In this document: positions 25,272-34,384 of the stretch, piece by piece
Layout of the letters: each line of letters opens with the position of its first letter
Position numbering within the stretch: the stretch's first letter is position 1
From: JAOAFX01 sp049700315
GTDB taxonomy: Bacteria > Hydrothermota > Tepidihabitantia > SM23-42 > JAOAFX01
Direction: 5' to 3'
Assembly (NCBI GenBank): GCA_049700315.1
Contig: JBNAVN010000004.1
Span: 1 to 64,000, forward strand
Length of the DNA stretch: 64,000 nt
Notes under the pieces: model-generated
The model's input: only the letters and a program-made list of their open reading frames with translations
Told to the model about the DNA's origin: nothing
Databases searched by the model: none
Made by a program: the position numbers and the translations under genes

Positions 25272-27449
25272 TTAAAGTCCTTCTTTTTTCTTCAATAATT
25301 CTCTGCTCACTGACGCAAGAACTGCATCTCTTTGATTTGCAATATTCTTGAGAATGCTGAGCGCCTTTTCTGTTCCGAGCTCGGAAAGTGCATTCAATAC
25401 TGACAATTTTGTTGCCTGTAACAATTCACCTTTGAATAATGCCTTTTCTTCCAAGACTCCAGTCAGGTGTTCCAGGATTGAATCATCACCCTTTTTACCG
25501 AGGAGTTCAATGACTGATCTTCTGAATTGTTCTTCTTTTTCATCGGGAATTGACTTGCGCTGTTTCAACCAGCCAGCAGCTTCAATAATTTTCTCTTTTA
25601 CTTCTTCCTTTGGTAATGATTTCATTGCTGCTACTAAGACCGAGCGGTATGGACTCTTTAAGCCAAGCCTTAAATACTCAAAAATTTCATCACCACCAAT
25701 CTTGTTTAAACTTTCAATGACCGCAAGTTGAACCCTCTCCTCTTTGTCTTCAATCAGTTTTCCCAGATGTTCAATTGCAGAAGGAATTTTAAGTTCACCA
25801 AGAATGAATATCCCATTGCGTCTTATAAACCATTCTTTCGCATCCAGGAGTTTGACAACTTCAGGCACGACCTTTTCTCCCATACGGATGAGCACATCAA
25901 TTATCTTCATTCTAACTGTCCGATCATCAGCATCCTTTAAGGTATCAACAAGCATTGGTATAGAGTACTCAGCCATTGAAGTAAGGGCATCCCTTGCCTC
26001 AGTGAACGAACCCTGATCCCAGAGTAAAGATACAAGTTCAGGAAGGTAATTCTGGTCCTTGATTTCGGCGATAGTCCTGATCACAATATGTTTCTTATCA
26101 AGCAATGACTTCTCCTTTCGCACAAGATGACGACTGAACTTCTTGGAAATGAACTGCATCAAATCTTCACGCTTATATTTCTGGGAACCAAAGTAAAGTT
26201 CTTTGAGTCCATCAACAATTCTTCTGAAAATACTAATGTCTTCTTCTGTATCACTCATTGCATCAAGACGATCAACAAGAAGTCTTATCAAATCGTAATT
26301 TTTCGTTTCAAAAAGTTTGCTGGTCAAATCCATCAACTTTTTAAGTGCATCTGCTCGGTTTTGTGGTGATGCATCGCGTAATGGTGGAAAATAACTTCTC
26401 ATTTGCTGTTCTAAATTTTTCTCCATTATCTTGTCAGCAACATCTGTACCTTTGGTTGCCTTCATTTCACTCATTAAGCGTGCCACAATCTTCTCAAAAT
26501 TGATATCAGGAATATTCACCCGAATTGAAGATAGAATGTCCGGCAGTCGGGTTCCAGTAACATTTTTCAGTATATCAACGATATCGTCTTCCATCGTCGG
26601 CGATTTCTCTTTTGCCCTGGTAGCAATAATATCAATAATGTCTTCATCTGCCATTGTCGGAATCAAACTCTTGAACAAAAGGGCAAGTTTTTTGTTCTCA
26701 GTTTTGTACCGGGCAATATTCTTTTTGATGGTTGGTGAAAGCACCGCCAGCATCCGGGAGAAAATCACTGCATATTCGTCCCAACGTTCCTCGCCATACT
26801 GGTCAGCAACCATACCTGCCAGTTTTTCAAGTCCATTGATAACCTTCTGTGTTTGAACCTCTGAAGTCTCATTACCCAGAACACCAACTCCTGCGAGAAA
26901 ACTGCCTAATTGTTTTATCCGATCTTCATCAGTCCAGGCATCCTGCGAAATAACCAGGGATTCTAAGAAGGTTGTCCAGTCTATCTGTTTAACTTCTTCT
27001 TCAGATGATACTACACCAACGCGGAATTTGTTTATCTTCACACCTAAGATTCCTTTTGCCTTTACCAGTGCAACAATATCACCATAATCTGAAATGTCTG
27101 CTGGTGATGCCGCCATCGCCAGGAAAAAACCGCGAATGTCATCTTCTATTGCATTCACATCAAATGTAATGCTTTTTACTCCGAGCTTGGCAAATCTATC
27201 AACCAGACTCTTCACAATCGGTAATCTCTTGGAATCAAATCTCTGTTCACCAATCATCAAGACATCTTCCACAACGACAATAGAAAGTGACTCCTGTTCA
27301 ATGGGAATCTCTTTGAGCAAAACCTTTATCCTCTGAACCACGGGTTCAAGTGAAGGATGTCCTTTTGGATATATCCGGGAAATATTTATGCCCAGACCAA
27401 GTTGTTTTATGAATTCTACCTTAAATTCAAGAGATTGTTCTTCAGACAT
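25272..27449 (-). CDS. HEAT-repeat protein with YxxxHP-type N-terminal domain
   Basis: A 725-residue cytoplasmic protein without catalytic motifs. The first ~130 residues form the domain often seen ahead of HD-GYP or HEAT proteins (ISRIYPKGHPSLEPVVQRIK ... VKSITFDVNAIEDDIRGF). A helical middle follows, then HEAT/PBS-lyase-type repeats from about 430 (EARDALTSMAEYSIPMLV, DRTVRMKIIDVLIRMGEKVV, EERVQLAVIESLNKIGGDEI). These proteins serve as scaffolds. It is the last gene of an operon with two half-cyclases and starts two bases after the stop of the second, so it may bind that complex. Confidence 0.8.
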   Translation of the reverse strand: MSEEQSLEFKVEFIKQLGLGINISRIYPKGHPSLEPVVQRIKVLLKEIPIEQESLSIVVVEDVLMIGEQRFDSKRLPIVKSLVDRFAKLGVKSITFDVNAIEDDIRGFFLAMAASPADISDYGDIVALVKAKGILGVKINKFRVGVVSSEEEVKQIDWTTFLESLVISQDAWTDEDRIKQLGSFLAGVGVLGNETSEVQTQKVINGLEKLAGMVADQYGEERWDEYAVIFSRMLAVLSPTIKKNIARYKTENKKLALLFKSLIPTMADEDIIDIIATRAKEKSPTMEDDIVDILKNVTGTRLPDILSSIRVNIPDINFEKIVARLMSEMKATKGTDVADKIMEKNLEQQMRSYFPPLRDASPQNRADALKKLMDLTSKLFETKNYDLIRLLVDRLDAMSDTEEDISIFRRIVDGLKELYFGSQKYKREDLMQFISKKFSRHLVRKEKSLLDKKHIVIRTIAEIKDQNYLPELVSLLWDQGSFTEARDALTSMAEYSIPMLVDTLKDADDRTVRMKIIDVLIRMGEKVVPEVVKLLDAKEWFIRRNGIFILGELKIPSAIEHLGKLIEDKEERVQLAVIESLNKIGGDEIFEYLRLGLKSPYRSVLVAAMKSLPKEEVKEKIIEAAGWLKQRKSIPDEKEEQFRRSVIELLGKKGDDSILEHLTGVLEEKALFKGELLQATKLSVLNALSELGTEKALSILKNIANQRDAVLASVSRELLKKKEGL

Positions 27450-27451
27450 AA

Positions 27452-28090
27452 TTATTTCAATTTTAATGTGTATGCCTTGACTGAAACATAATTTTCAATG
27501 AGTTCACCAAACTCTTCGTAGGAAAAAAAGGAACGTGTAGCCTGATAAAGAGCCTCTCCCACCAACACAGCATTGTTATCCGCATTCTTCTGCAGAAGAA
27601 GACTTTTTGCAAAACCATCAGTAACAATGATTGCGTCTCTCAGATTTCCTCTGATATTATACAAGGAAGCCGATGCCAATTCCAAACCCGTTTTTATCAT
27701 ACACTCTTTCTGAAAAGAATATAGTTTGTTACACTCCTTAACTTTTTTTATAATTTCTTCAACCGCCATAAGTGAAAGATGAGGAGTATAACCACTTTCT
27801 CTGTTGAGTCCAAATATACCAACAACCTCATCTCCGATCACCTGATACAAAAGTCCTTTATACCTGAGAATAATTTCATAAAAATCACTGAATAGCGTAT
27901 TCAAAAATGTCATTACATCTTCAGCAGACATTGTCTCACTAAGACTTGTAAATCCAGAAAGATCCGCACGCAAAAAAACAAGGGGCAGTTCTTCAAGGGG
28001 TAAAGCCTTATCTGAGGACAATAGTTTACTACAATAAGGGCAGAAATTCGCGCTGTCCGGAATTGTGTGTTTACAATCAGGGCAAATCAT
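27452..28090 (-). CDS. Zinc-ribbon half-cyclase, C1-like (keeps metal Asps only)
   Basis: A 212-residue protein. A zinc ribbon (Cys 3, 6, 17, 20) is followed by a class III cyclase-fold domain. It keeps both metal-binding Asps (RADLSGFTSL and VIGDEVVGIFG). It has Gln where the base-binding Lys should be, and lacks the transition-state Asn and Arg (VTDGFAKSLLLQK in place of the usual GDxVNxAaRL). Alone it should be inactive. The 1059-residue protein encoded three bases upstream has the opposite losses, so I infer a C1/C2-type heterodimer. Start and stop are close enough to both neighbours for coupled translation. Confidence 0.78.
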   Translation of the reverse strand: MICPDCKHTIPDSANFCPYCSKLLSSDKALPLEELPLVFLRADLSGFTSLSETMSAEDVMTFLNTLFSDFYEIILRYKGLLYQVIGDEVVGIFGLNRESGYTPHLSLMAVEEIIKKVKECNKLYSFQKECMIKTGLELASASLYNIRGNLRDAIIVTDGFAKSLLLQKNADNNAVLVGEALYQATRSFFSYEEFGELIENYVSVKAYTLKLK

Positions 28091-28093
28091 AGT

Positions 28094-31000
28094 CTATATC
28101 TCCAGTAATTTACCATACTCCGGACGTTTTACAAAAAACGTCTGGTGTTCCGGTGGCAATTTGGCTTTCATATCGTCAAAGACAAACAACGCCTTGCGCC
28201 CAAAAAAGTGTGCCCTCTCAATATCCTTGTTTTCATAATAGAATAGAGCAAGATTGTATAATGCTTGAGCAATCAATGGGGGGAATTTTAGCATTTCGGC
28301 AATTTGAAGTGCTTCTTTGAGATAATCTCCAGCCTTCAACTCATCAAGATCAGCGAGCAATACATAACACGAAAACTCAATCTCTTTGTTGTTTAATTTG
28401 GTAGCAAGTTTTAAGCCATTATTCACAAACTCTCTTGCCTTTTCCGGATATTTTAGATTTAGCAGTACCGAAGCCTTCTTAACATTTATTTCCGCAAGCA
28501 GACCTTCGCGTAATAGCAAAGAAATCTTTTTGTCAACGGTTTCAAGATAGTGCATGGCTTCATTTTCTTTTCCAAGAATGGAGTTGAGCAATGACAGACT
28601 GAGTGCAGAAATAATTGCGGTCTCAAACCCAATCTGCTCAGCAAGAACAAAGGCGTCCTTCAAGAATTCCTGCGCTTTTTTTAGATTCCATATCTGATAA
28701 TAAATTTCACCCATAAGATTTTTCACCTCTGCGATATTCAGCACGTCCGTTGACTTAAGCAAGTCAGTGAGGGCATAGTCAAGATATTCAAGACTAAGCC
28801 CATAATTGCCCAGATTGCGATGCATTCGGGAAAGATTAACAAGACAGGGTAATTCTCCTTCTTTAAGGTTGTTACTCCGTGCAGTAACCCAGGCAAGATT
28901 ATGATTTAACAGACTTTTCTCAGGTTCATTTTTTGCGAGGTAAATTATACCAAGGTCTGTATAAAGAATAGTTTGAATTTCAGGGTTCTGGTCACTGCTC
29001 TGCTCGATGGCTCCGATACACAATTCCTCAGCCTTTGAATATTCACCAAGCAGATAGTGGGCAAAAACAAGTCTTTCCGCAAAATACAAATCCCACCTGG
29101 GTATCTTTAATTTGCGGGCATTGTCTCTTCCCAATTCGGCTATTGATTTCATTCGCTGAATATCACCTTTCAGTTCATAAAGGTCAGCGAGATTCAATTG
29201 ACAATCACTGATTTTTTCAAGTTCTACCGCACCCGGATGTTCCTCTTCAATTCTTAAAACAGTGTTATAAAAATTCATTGCTGGGTCAACTGAAAATAAT
29301 GCCTTGGCCTTATCTGCAGAGAGTTTAAAATAAAGTGCTGCCTTCTCAAATTTCTCGCAGGACAAAAACTGCTGACCAAGGTTTTCATAGTATTCTGAAA
29401 GGCAGTCCGCATAAATAGACTCAAGCAATTCTGCGACTCTTTTGTGTATTTCCTTTCTTTTTCTCATTGGTAGCGTAGTGTATACTGCATCTCTCAACAA
29501 ATTATGACGGAAAATATAAACCGGGTCATCACCACCGCGAAATTGGACTATGTAGTCTTCGTTCTTCAAATAATCAAGGTGATTGTGAAGATCAGTGACA
29601 TTGCTCAGAAGATTGGCGATGATTCGCTGGGTAAAAGTGTAACCAACAACTGCCGCATAATCAATTATCAAACGATCAACCGAAGATAATGAATCAATGC
29701 CCGACATTACAACGCCATAAAGGTCGTCAAGGAACGGCAATCTCTTTTCTTTTTCAAGAAACCACTGCCCGGAATCTCTTTGTTTGATCATCCGGGTTCT
29801 CTGAACACTCCTGATTGTTTCAATTGTGAACAATGGATTACCACCAGAGATACGATATACAAAGTCCAGCAATTTTTCATCTACATCACTGAGTACATAT
29901 TTTACAAGTCTTCCCACAGCATCCGCAGAAAGCGGGCCAAGACTGATAAGTTCTACGGGCATATCAATTTTCCCTGTAGTTTCTTCTGTGAAATTCACCA
30001 TCAAAATCATAATGGGCAAATCAGTAAGTTCAGATGTAAGATATGAAACAAGCAGTTTGCTTACATTATCTGCACGATTAAACTCCTCAAAGATCAAAAC
30101 CAGGGGATTTCTCTTACAGGTAATTCTCAGAAAATTTCTCACCGCACTGAAAATCTCTTCCTGGATTTTCTGCATTGCGTCGCCCCACACCCGTCGCATA
30201 TCAGTCACAAAAATATGTTTCAAACCCTGAGCATCCTGAACAGTCAGATTATTGGCTGAAACAAAATCATCTATTTTCTGACTGATGGTCTCACGGCTGT
30301 CATAATCGTTTAAGTTTAGATACTCACGGAAAAGTAATTTGAAAGGATAATATGCTGTGTGAATCTCAACAGCGCAGTAACTTTCAAAGACCCGATACGA
30401 ACCATCTTTGATAAGATAATCCTTAAATTCTTCTTTTAAACGGGTCTTACCTATACCCATCTGTCCCATTATTGCACATAACTTAAGCCTATTGTTTTCC
30501 TTTGCGTCCCGGGCAAAATCTTTCAACTTCTCCAATTCTTTTTCTCTTCCAAATAATGGAAATCTGGAAACCGCGCGACCTTTCTTATCTTTATTCAGAT
30601 TTTTGAGTTCAAATATCTTTACCGTCTCAGTCCTTCCTTTTACTGAACGTTCACCAATGTGGTCCGCATCAACAATATGACTGACAGCATCATACAGGGT
30701 GCTACTTAAGTATATGTGATCAGGCGGACATATCTGGGAAAGACGAGCTGCTACATTTACAGCATCTCCAATAACTGTGAGATAAAAGACTTCCTGAATC
30801 ACATATCCAAAAAATACCCAGCCAGTGTTTGCACCGATTGAGATACGCCAGTCACCAAATTTTTCTTTCTGAACTTTGTTCTGACAATGGTCTTTTATCG
30901 CTATTATACATTCAAGTGCCCGCTCCGGGTCATCTTTATGGGTCTTAGGAATCCCAAATGCTGCAAGAATACGATTGTCTGGCAGAATTTTATTTGCTGT

Positions 31001-31273
31001 ACCGTCATATTTTTTGATAATTTCCACTATTTCCTGCATTGTCTCAGCAAGATAGATAACATTCTTGCGGATTGCTGCTTTATCAATAGTCCGTGCTGCA
31101 TTCACAAAACTTACAAAAAACAATGTGGCGCGACGCGATTCACCACCCCACAACTTTACATGCTCACTATCAATCCCTTTCTGTTCAATATATGAAAGAT
31201 ATGCTCCGCAGTTAGGACAATACTCATATCCTTCGTTTATTTCTTTGTTCCCACAGTATTTACACACTTCCAT
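28094..31273 (-). CDS. C2-like half-cyclase - AAA ATPase - TPR protein (soluble adenylyl cyclase layout)
   Basis: A 1059-residue cytoplasmic protein. A zinc ribbon (Cys 4, 7, 19, 22) is followed by a cyclase domain (about 45-225). An AAA/STAND-like ATPase comes next, with Walker A GQMGIGKT near 272 and a Walker B-like PLVLIFEEFNRAD. The rest is TPR repeats (about 600-1050). In the cyclase the first metal Asp is replaced (LFFVSFVNA where FAD is expected), while the base-binding Lys (ANKILPD) and VIGDAVNVAARL, with Asp, Asn and Arg, are intact. The layout matches animal soluble adenylyl cyclase minus its C1 half, which the next gene appears to supply. The start at 31273 is the ninth base after the -10. 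Confidence 0.88.
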   Translation of the reverse strand: MEVCKYCGNKEINEGYEYCPNCGAYLSYIEQKGIDSEHVKLWGGESRRATLFFVSFVNAARTIDKAAIRKNVIYLAETMQEIVEIIKKYDGTANKILPDNRILAAFGIPKTHKDDPERALECIIAIKDHCQNKVQKEKFGDWRISIGANTGWVFFGYVIQEVFYLTVIGDAVNVAARLSQICPPDHIYLSSTLYDAVSHIVDADHIGERSVKGRTETVKIFELKNLNKDKKGRAVSRFPLFGREKELEKLKDFARDAKENNRLKLCAIMGQMGIGKTRLKEEFKDYLIKDGSYRVFESYCAVEIHTAYYPFKLLFREYLNLNDYDSRETISQKIDDFVSANNLTVQDAQGLKHIFVTDMRRVWGDAMQKIQEEIFSAVRNFLRITCKRNPLVLIFEEFNRADNVSKLLVSYLTSELTDLPIMILMVNFTEETTGKIDMPVELISLGPLSADAVGRLVKYVLSDVDEKLLDFVYRISGGNPLFTIETIRSVQRTRMIKQRDSGQWFLEKEKRLPFLDDLYGVVMSGIDSLSSVDRLIIDYAAVVGYTFTQRIIANLLSNVTDLHNHLDYLKNEDYIVQFRGGDDPVYIFRHNLLRDAVYTTLPMRKRKEIHKRVAELLESIYADCLSEYYENLGQQFLSCEKFEKAALYFKLSADKAKALFSVDPAMNFYNTVLRIEEEHPGAVELEKISDCQLNLADLYELKGDIQRMKSIAELGRDNARKLKIPRWDLYFAERLVFAHYLLGEYSKAEELCIGAIEQSSDQNPEIQTILYTDLGIIYLAKNEPEKSLLNHNLAWVTARSNNLKEGELPCLVNLSRMHRNLGNYGLSLEYLDYALTDLLKSTDVLNIAEVKNLMGEIYYQIWNLKKAQEFLKDAFVLAEQIGFETAIISALSLSLLNSILGKENEAMHYLETVDKKISLLLREGLLAEINVKKASVLLNLKYPEKAREFVNNGLKLATKLNNKEIEFSCYVLLADLDELKAGDYLKEALQIAEMLKFPPLIAQALYNLALFYYENKDIERAHFFGRKALFVFDDMKAKLPPEHQTFFVKRPEYGKLLEI

Positions 31274-31281
31274 TATAATCC

Positions 31282-31309
31282 ATTATATACAGATTTATAA
31301 ATGTGTCAA
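31282..31309 (-). promoter_or_regulatory. Promoter of the half-cyclase operon
   Basis: TTGACA, 16 bp, TATAAT on the minus strand; nearly leaderless. Confidence 0.8.
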
Positions 31310-31327
31310 GAGACAAATTAAACAAAA

Positions 31328-31546
31328 TCCGCCAAACAGAGGGGCGGATATGGTCCGCCAAACAGAGGGGCGGATATGGTCCNNNNNNNNNNNNNNNNNN
31401 NNNNNNNNNNNNNNNNNNNNNNNNNNNNNNNNNNNNNNNNNNNNNNNNNNNNNNNNNNNNNNNNNNNNNNNNNNNNNNNNNNTCCGCCAAACAGAGGGGC
31501 GGATATGGTCCGCCAAACAGAGGGGCGGATATGGTCCGCCAAACAA
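31328..31546. repeat. 26-bp tandem repeat array with an assembly gap
   Basis: Four full identical 26-bp units are visible (31328-31353, 31354-31379, 31483-31508, 31509-31534), plus partial units at the gap edge and at 31535-31546. Each contains an inverted repeat CCGCC...GGCGG around an AAACAGAGG loop. It lies between the divergent promoters of the half-cyclase operon and the subtilase gene. Units abut with no spacers, so this is not a CRISPR. Confidence 0.92.
31383..31482. other. Assembly gap (100 N)
   Basis: Exactly 100 N inside the 26-bp array; the copy number is therefore unknown. Confidence 0.95.
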
Positions 31547-31639
31547 TAACCAACAAAATAATTGGTTAAATGGTTAAAAGGAAAAAATAGGTATAAAAAT
31601 TCTATAAAACTCTTACGAATTAACTCCGTTTATTTACCC

Positions 31640-31667
31640 TTGACTTCAAAAGAATTTTTGTTATAAT
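31640..31667 (+). promoter_or_regulatory. Promoter of the subtilase gene
   Basis: TTGACT, 16 bp, TATAAT, followed by a leader of about 30 bases with AAAGGAGG before the ATG. Confidence 0.85.
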
Positions 31668-31703
31668 TACAATTAGAGAGTCAGACTCTTGAAAGGAGGT
31701 TCT

Positions 31704-34058
31704 ATGAGGTGGTTGACTCTAATGTTGATAACCGCTATGGTCTATGCGGTTGACATTCATTCACACGGGCAGGTGACTGCATACACGCCACAGCCTGATG
31801 AGAATCCTACGGTAATCTCTTTCTCCAATGGCATTTTCTTTGATACACGGGCAGGTGAACCAATACTACCTGAGAAACTAAGATTAGACTCATACCAGGG
31901 TGCAGGATACTATCTCATACAGGTAGACGGACCTGTCTATGCTGACTATATTGACCAGATAAAGGCACTGGGCATTGATGTCGTGGGCTATATTCCCAAA
32001 TATGCATTGATTTCCTATGCAACAGAAGAGCAGATTGCCCTTGCGAGTCTTAAGCCCTTTGTGCGCTGGACCGGTATATTCCAGCCTGCTTATAAACTGC
32101 AAAATGAAGTTATGAATGCTGAAGGTAATTCAAAGGTGAGTATCCAGTTGTTTCCCAATGAGAATGCACAATCCATTGCAAACATTATTTTATCCATGGG
32201 TTTTGATGTTGTTGAGATATTTGACCACGAATTGTGCAAGACAATTGATGCAGTTGTTGATTTAGCCAGGATTGATGAAATCGCAAGGGTCACCGGTGTT
32301 CAGTGGATACAATTGTGGACTGAACCAACCCTTGCAAATAATAATTGTCAGTGGGTAACCCAGACTGGCTGGCGTTCTTCTGTGCCACCAGACCCTGGAG
32401 CAAGGAGAGTATGGTTTGCAGGTGTTCTGGGCAGAGGTGTTGTTCTCAGTTCAAGTGATACAGGAATCCATACCGCACATTACCAGTTTTACGATTCAGC
32501 GTATCCCATCACTGCACCTGGAGTATTCCCGAATCATCGTAAGGTAGTTGGCTACAAAGTATACCAAGGAGCAGCATTCGGTGATGTTGGTGGTGGTGGG
32601 TACTGGCATGGCACCCATGTAAATTGCACGGTTGCGGGTAATGATACTTTGTTAGGCTCAAGTGCCTATGATGGTATGTCAAAAGAGGCAAGGATATATT
32701 TCTGTGATATCGGCAATGCCTCTGGAGGACTTGTGGTTTCTACAAACCTGACTCCAATGTATGATACAATTTATCTTGGTCGGGGACTCGGTTACAATAT
32801 CTTACAGCATTCTGGTTCCTGGGGTTGGAGTAATTCAAGTGGCACATACCTGACCCAGGACGCTACTACTGACGCCTATATCTATGCCCATCCGAATTTT
32901 CTGAATCTTTATGCTGCAGGGAATGAATACTCAACAATGACACTCCGTAATCCAGGTATTGCCAAAAATGTCATCACAGTTGGTGCAACCCAGAATGGCA
33001 CTTTGTCCAATGCAATTGCTTCATTCTCAAGCCGTGGTCCAACCCAGGATAACAGAATTAAACCCAATTTAGTGGCACCAGGAGATGTAATTTATTCTGC
33101 CCAGGGTGGCACAACAAGTTCATACTGGAGCATGTCGGGAACCAGTATGGCGACACCAGCAACAAATGGTTCTATTGGATTAATCAGACATTATCTGCTT
33201 GCTGGTTATTATCCATCAGGTGCGGCAAATCCTGCGGATTCAATAAAATACCAGAGCGCTGCTTTGTTAAGGGCAATGGCCATGGTCTCCTGCGACCCAA
33301 ATGTTGGTTCTTACACGATCCCAAGTTTTGATATTGGCTGGGGCCGGATTGATGTGGATAGTGTCCTGTATTTTACCGGTGATACAAGAAAACTGATTAT
33401 AAAAGATGATACAGTTGGTGTGGGTACTGGACAGTCGGTGATTGATTCATTTACTGTTACATCTTCAACCATTCCATTAAGGATTGCTGTTGCCTGGACC
33501 GATACTGCTGCAGCAGCGAATGCCAATCCAACACTCGTAAATGACCTGAATGTAACCCTGACTGCGCCTGGTGGCACATACTATCGTGGAAATCAGTATA
33601 CAGGCGGCCAATCAACTGCCAATCCCACGACCTGGGATAACAGTAATGTTGAAGAGTGCTTCAGGATAAATAGTCCAGCCACCGGTGTCTGGAGACTGAC
33701 TATCGCTGGTCAGAATGTTCCAAATGCACCAATGGGCTTTGCCTATGCAATAACCGGTGGTGTCGGTCTTATTGGCATTGAAGAGAATACGAGTCAGTCA
33801 GCAATAAGAGAAGATTTTGTGTGCAACACCATCACGAATAAGATACTAAATATGAAGATTACACTGAACTCGCAAAAACTGGTTAAGGTCCAGGTATATG
33901 ACCTGAATGGCAGGCTTGTTGAGCAGGTCTTGAATCAGAAACTTTCCGCAGGCGAACACAAGATCAGCCAGAAACTGAATCTACCAAATGGTATATATTT
34001 CGTTGAACTGAAGACTGACAATGCCAAAAAGTTCGGCAAGGTTGTGGTGATACACTAA
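31704..34058 (+). CDS. Secreted subtilisin-like (S8) serine protease with C-terminal sorting domain
   Basis: A 784-residue exported protease. A signal peptide (WLTLMLITAMVYAVD) and a ~220-residue inhibitor-like prodomain precede the catalytic domain. The triad is visible: Asp in SSDTGIH (about 252), His in HGTHVNC (about 304) and Ser in GTSMATPA (about 481). A beta-sandwich P/C domain follows, then a type IX-like sorting domain (VKVQVYDLNGRLVEQVL ... NGIYFVELKTDNA). It would digest extracellular protein and remain surface-attached. The ATG at 31704 has an ideal Shine-Dalgarno; an in-frame start at 31689 would precede that site and is rejected. A terminator follows directly. Confidence 0.92.
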   Translation: MRWLTLMLITAMVYAVDIHSHGQVTAYTPQPDENPTVISFSNGIFFDTRAGEPILPEKLRLDSYQGAGYYLIQVDGPVYADYIDQIKALGIDVVGYIPKYALISYATEEQIALASLKPFVRWTGIFQPAYKLQNEVMNAEGNSKVSIQLFPNENAQSIANIILSMGFDVVEIFDHELCKTIDAVVDLARIDEIARVTGVQWIQLWTEPTLANNNCQWVTQTGWRSSVPPDPGARRVWFAGVLGRGVVLSSSDTGIHTAHYQFYDSAYPITAPGVFPNHRKVVGYKVYQGAAFGDVGGGGYWHGTHVNCTVAGNDTLLGSSAYDGMSKEARIYFCDIGNASGGLVVSTNLTPMYDTIYLGRGLGYNILQHSGSWGWSNSSGTYLTQDATTDAYIYAHPNFLNLYAAGNEYSTMTLRNPGIAKNVITVGATQNGTLSNAIASFSSRGPTQDNRIKPNLVAPGDVIYSAQGGTTSSYWSMSGTSMATPATNGSIGLIRHYLLAGYYPSGAANPADSIKYQSAALLRAMAMVSCDPNVGSYTIPSFDIGWGRIDVDSVLYFTGDTRKLIIKDDTVGVGTGQSVIDSFTVTSSTIPLRIAVAWTDTAAAANANPTLVNDLNVTLTAPGGTYYRGNQYTGGQSTANPTTWDNSNVEECFRINSPATGVWRLTIAGQNVPNAPMGFAYAITGGVGLIGIEENTSQSAIREDFVCNTITNKILNMKITLNSQKLVKVQVYDLNGRLVEQVLNQKLSAGEHKISQKLNLPNGIYFVELKTDNAKKFGKVVVIH

Positions 34059-34070
34059 TCTGAGATTATT

Positions 34071-34102
34071 AAAAAAGGGGCACCAAAGGTGCCCCTTTTT
34101 TT
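34071..34102 (+). terminator. Intrinsic terminator of the subtilase gene
   Basis: GGGGCACC-AAA-GGTGCCCC followed by seven T, preceded by A-rich sequence; a classical rho-independent terminator 12 bp after the stop codon. Confidence 0.95.
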
Positions 34103-34132
34103 CGCTCGTAAGTAGTAAGTTTTTCCCGAGTT

Positions 34133-34378
34133 GTAGGGGTCGGATTTATCCGACATTGCTATGGAGTGCAACTGCTTGCTGTTGCTCTGTGCTTTTGTGC
34201 GATGAATCGCACCGCTACATTTTTTATCAATAAGACATGTTTTAGCACCAATTTGGGGGGAAAAACTAAACTATTGTGCAAAATATGGTTTGTGATTGTG
34301 TCGGCATTATAAATGCCTCCTACATAGTTTTGATATTTTGTCGGCATTAGAAATGCCTCCTACATAGTTTCAAGAATA
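34133..34378. repeat. Cluster of four variable-stem hairpins and a direct repeat
   Basis: The 280 bp between the terminator and hisS hold no gene. Hairpins: 34139-34154 (GTCGGAT-TT-ATCCGAC; its CCCTAC tail is on the minus strand at 34133-34138), 34197-34212 (GTGCGAT-GA-ATCGCAC, tail CGCTAC), 34303-34317 and 34343-34357 (GGCATT...AATGCC, tail TCCTACATAG). The last two are a direct repeat of about 30 bp. Stems differ; the tail N-N-CTAC is kept. Confidence 0.7.
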
Positions 34379-34384
34379 AATTTT

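Noticed and set aside
31303..31577. 26-bp repeat array as a CRISPR
   Set aside because: Units abut without spacers and no cas gene is in the window.
34159..34347. 62-codon minus-strand frame before hisS
   Set aside because: It lies wholly within the hairpin and direct-repeat cluster and has no ribosome-binding site.
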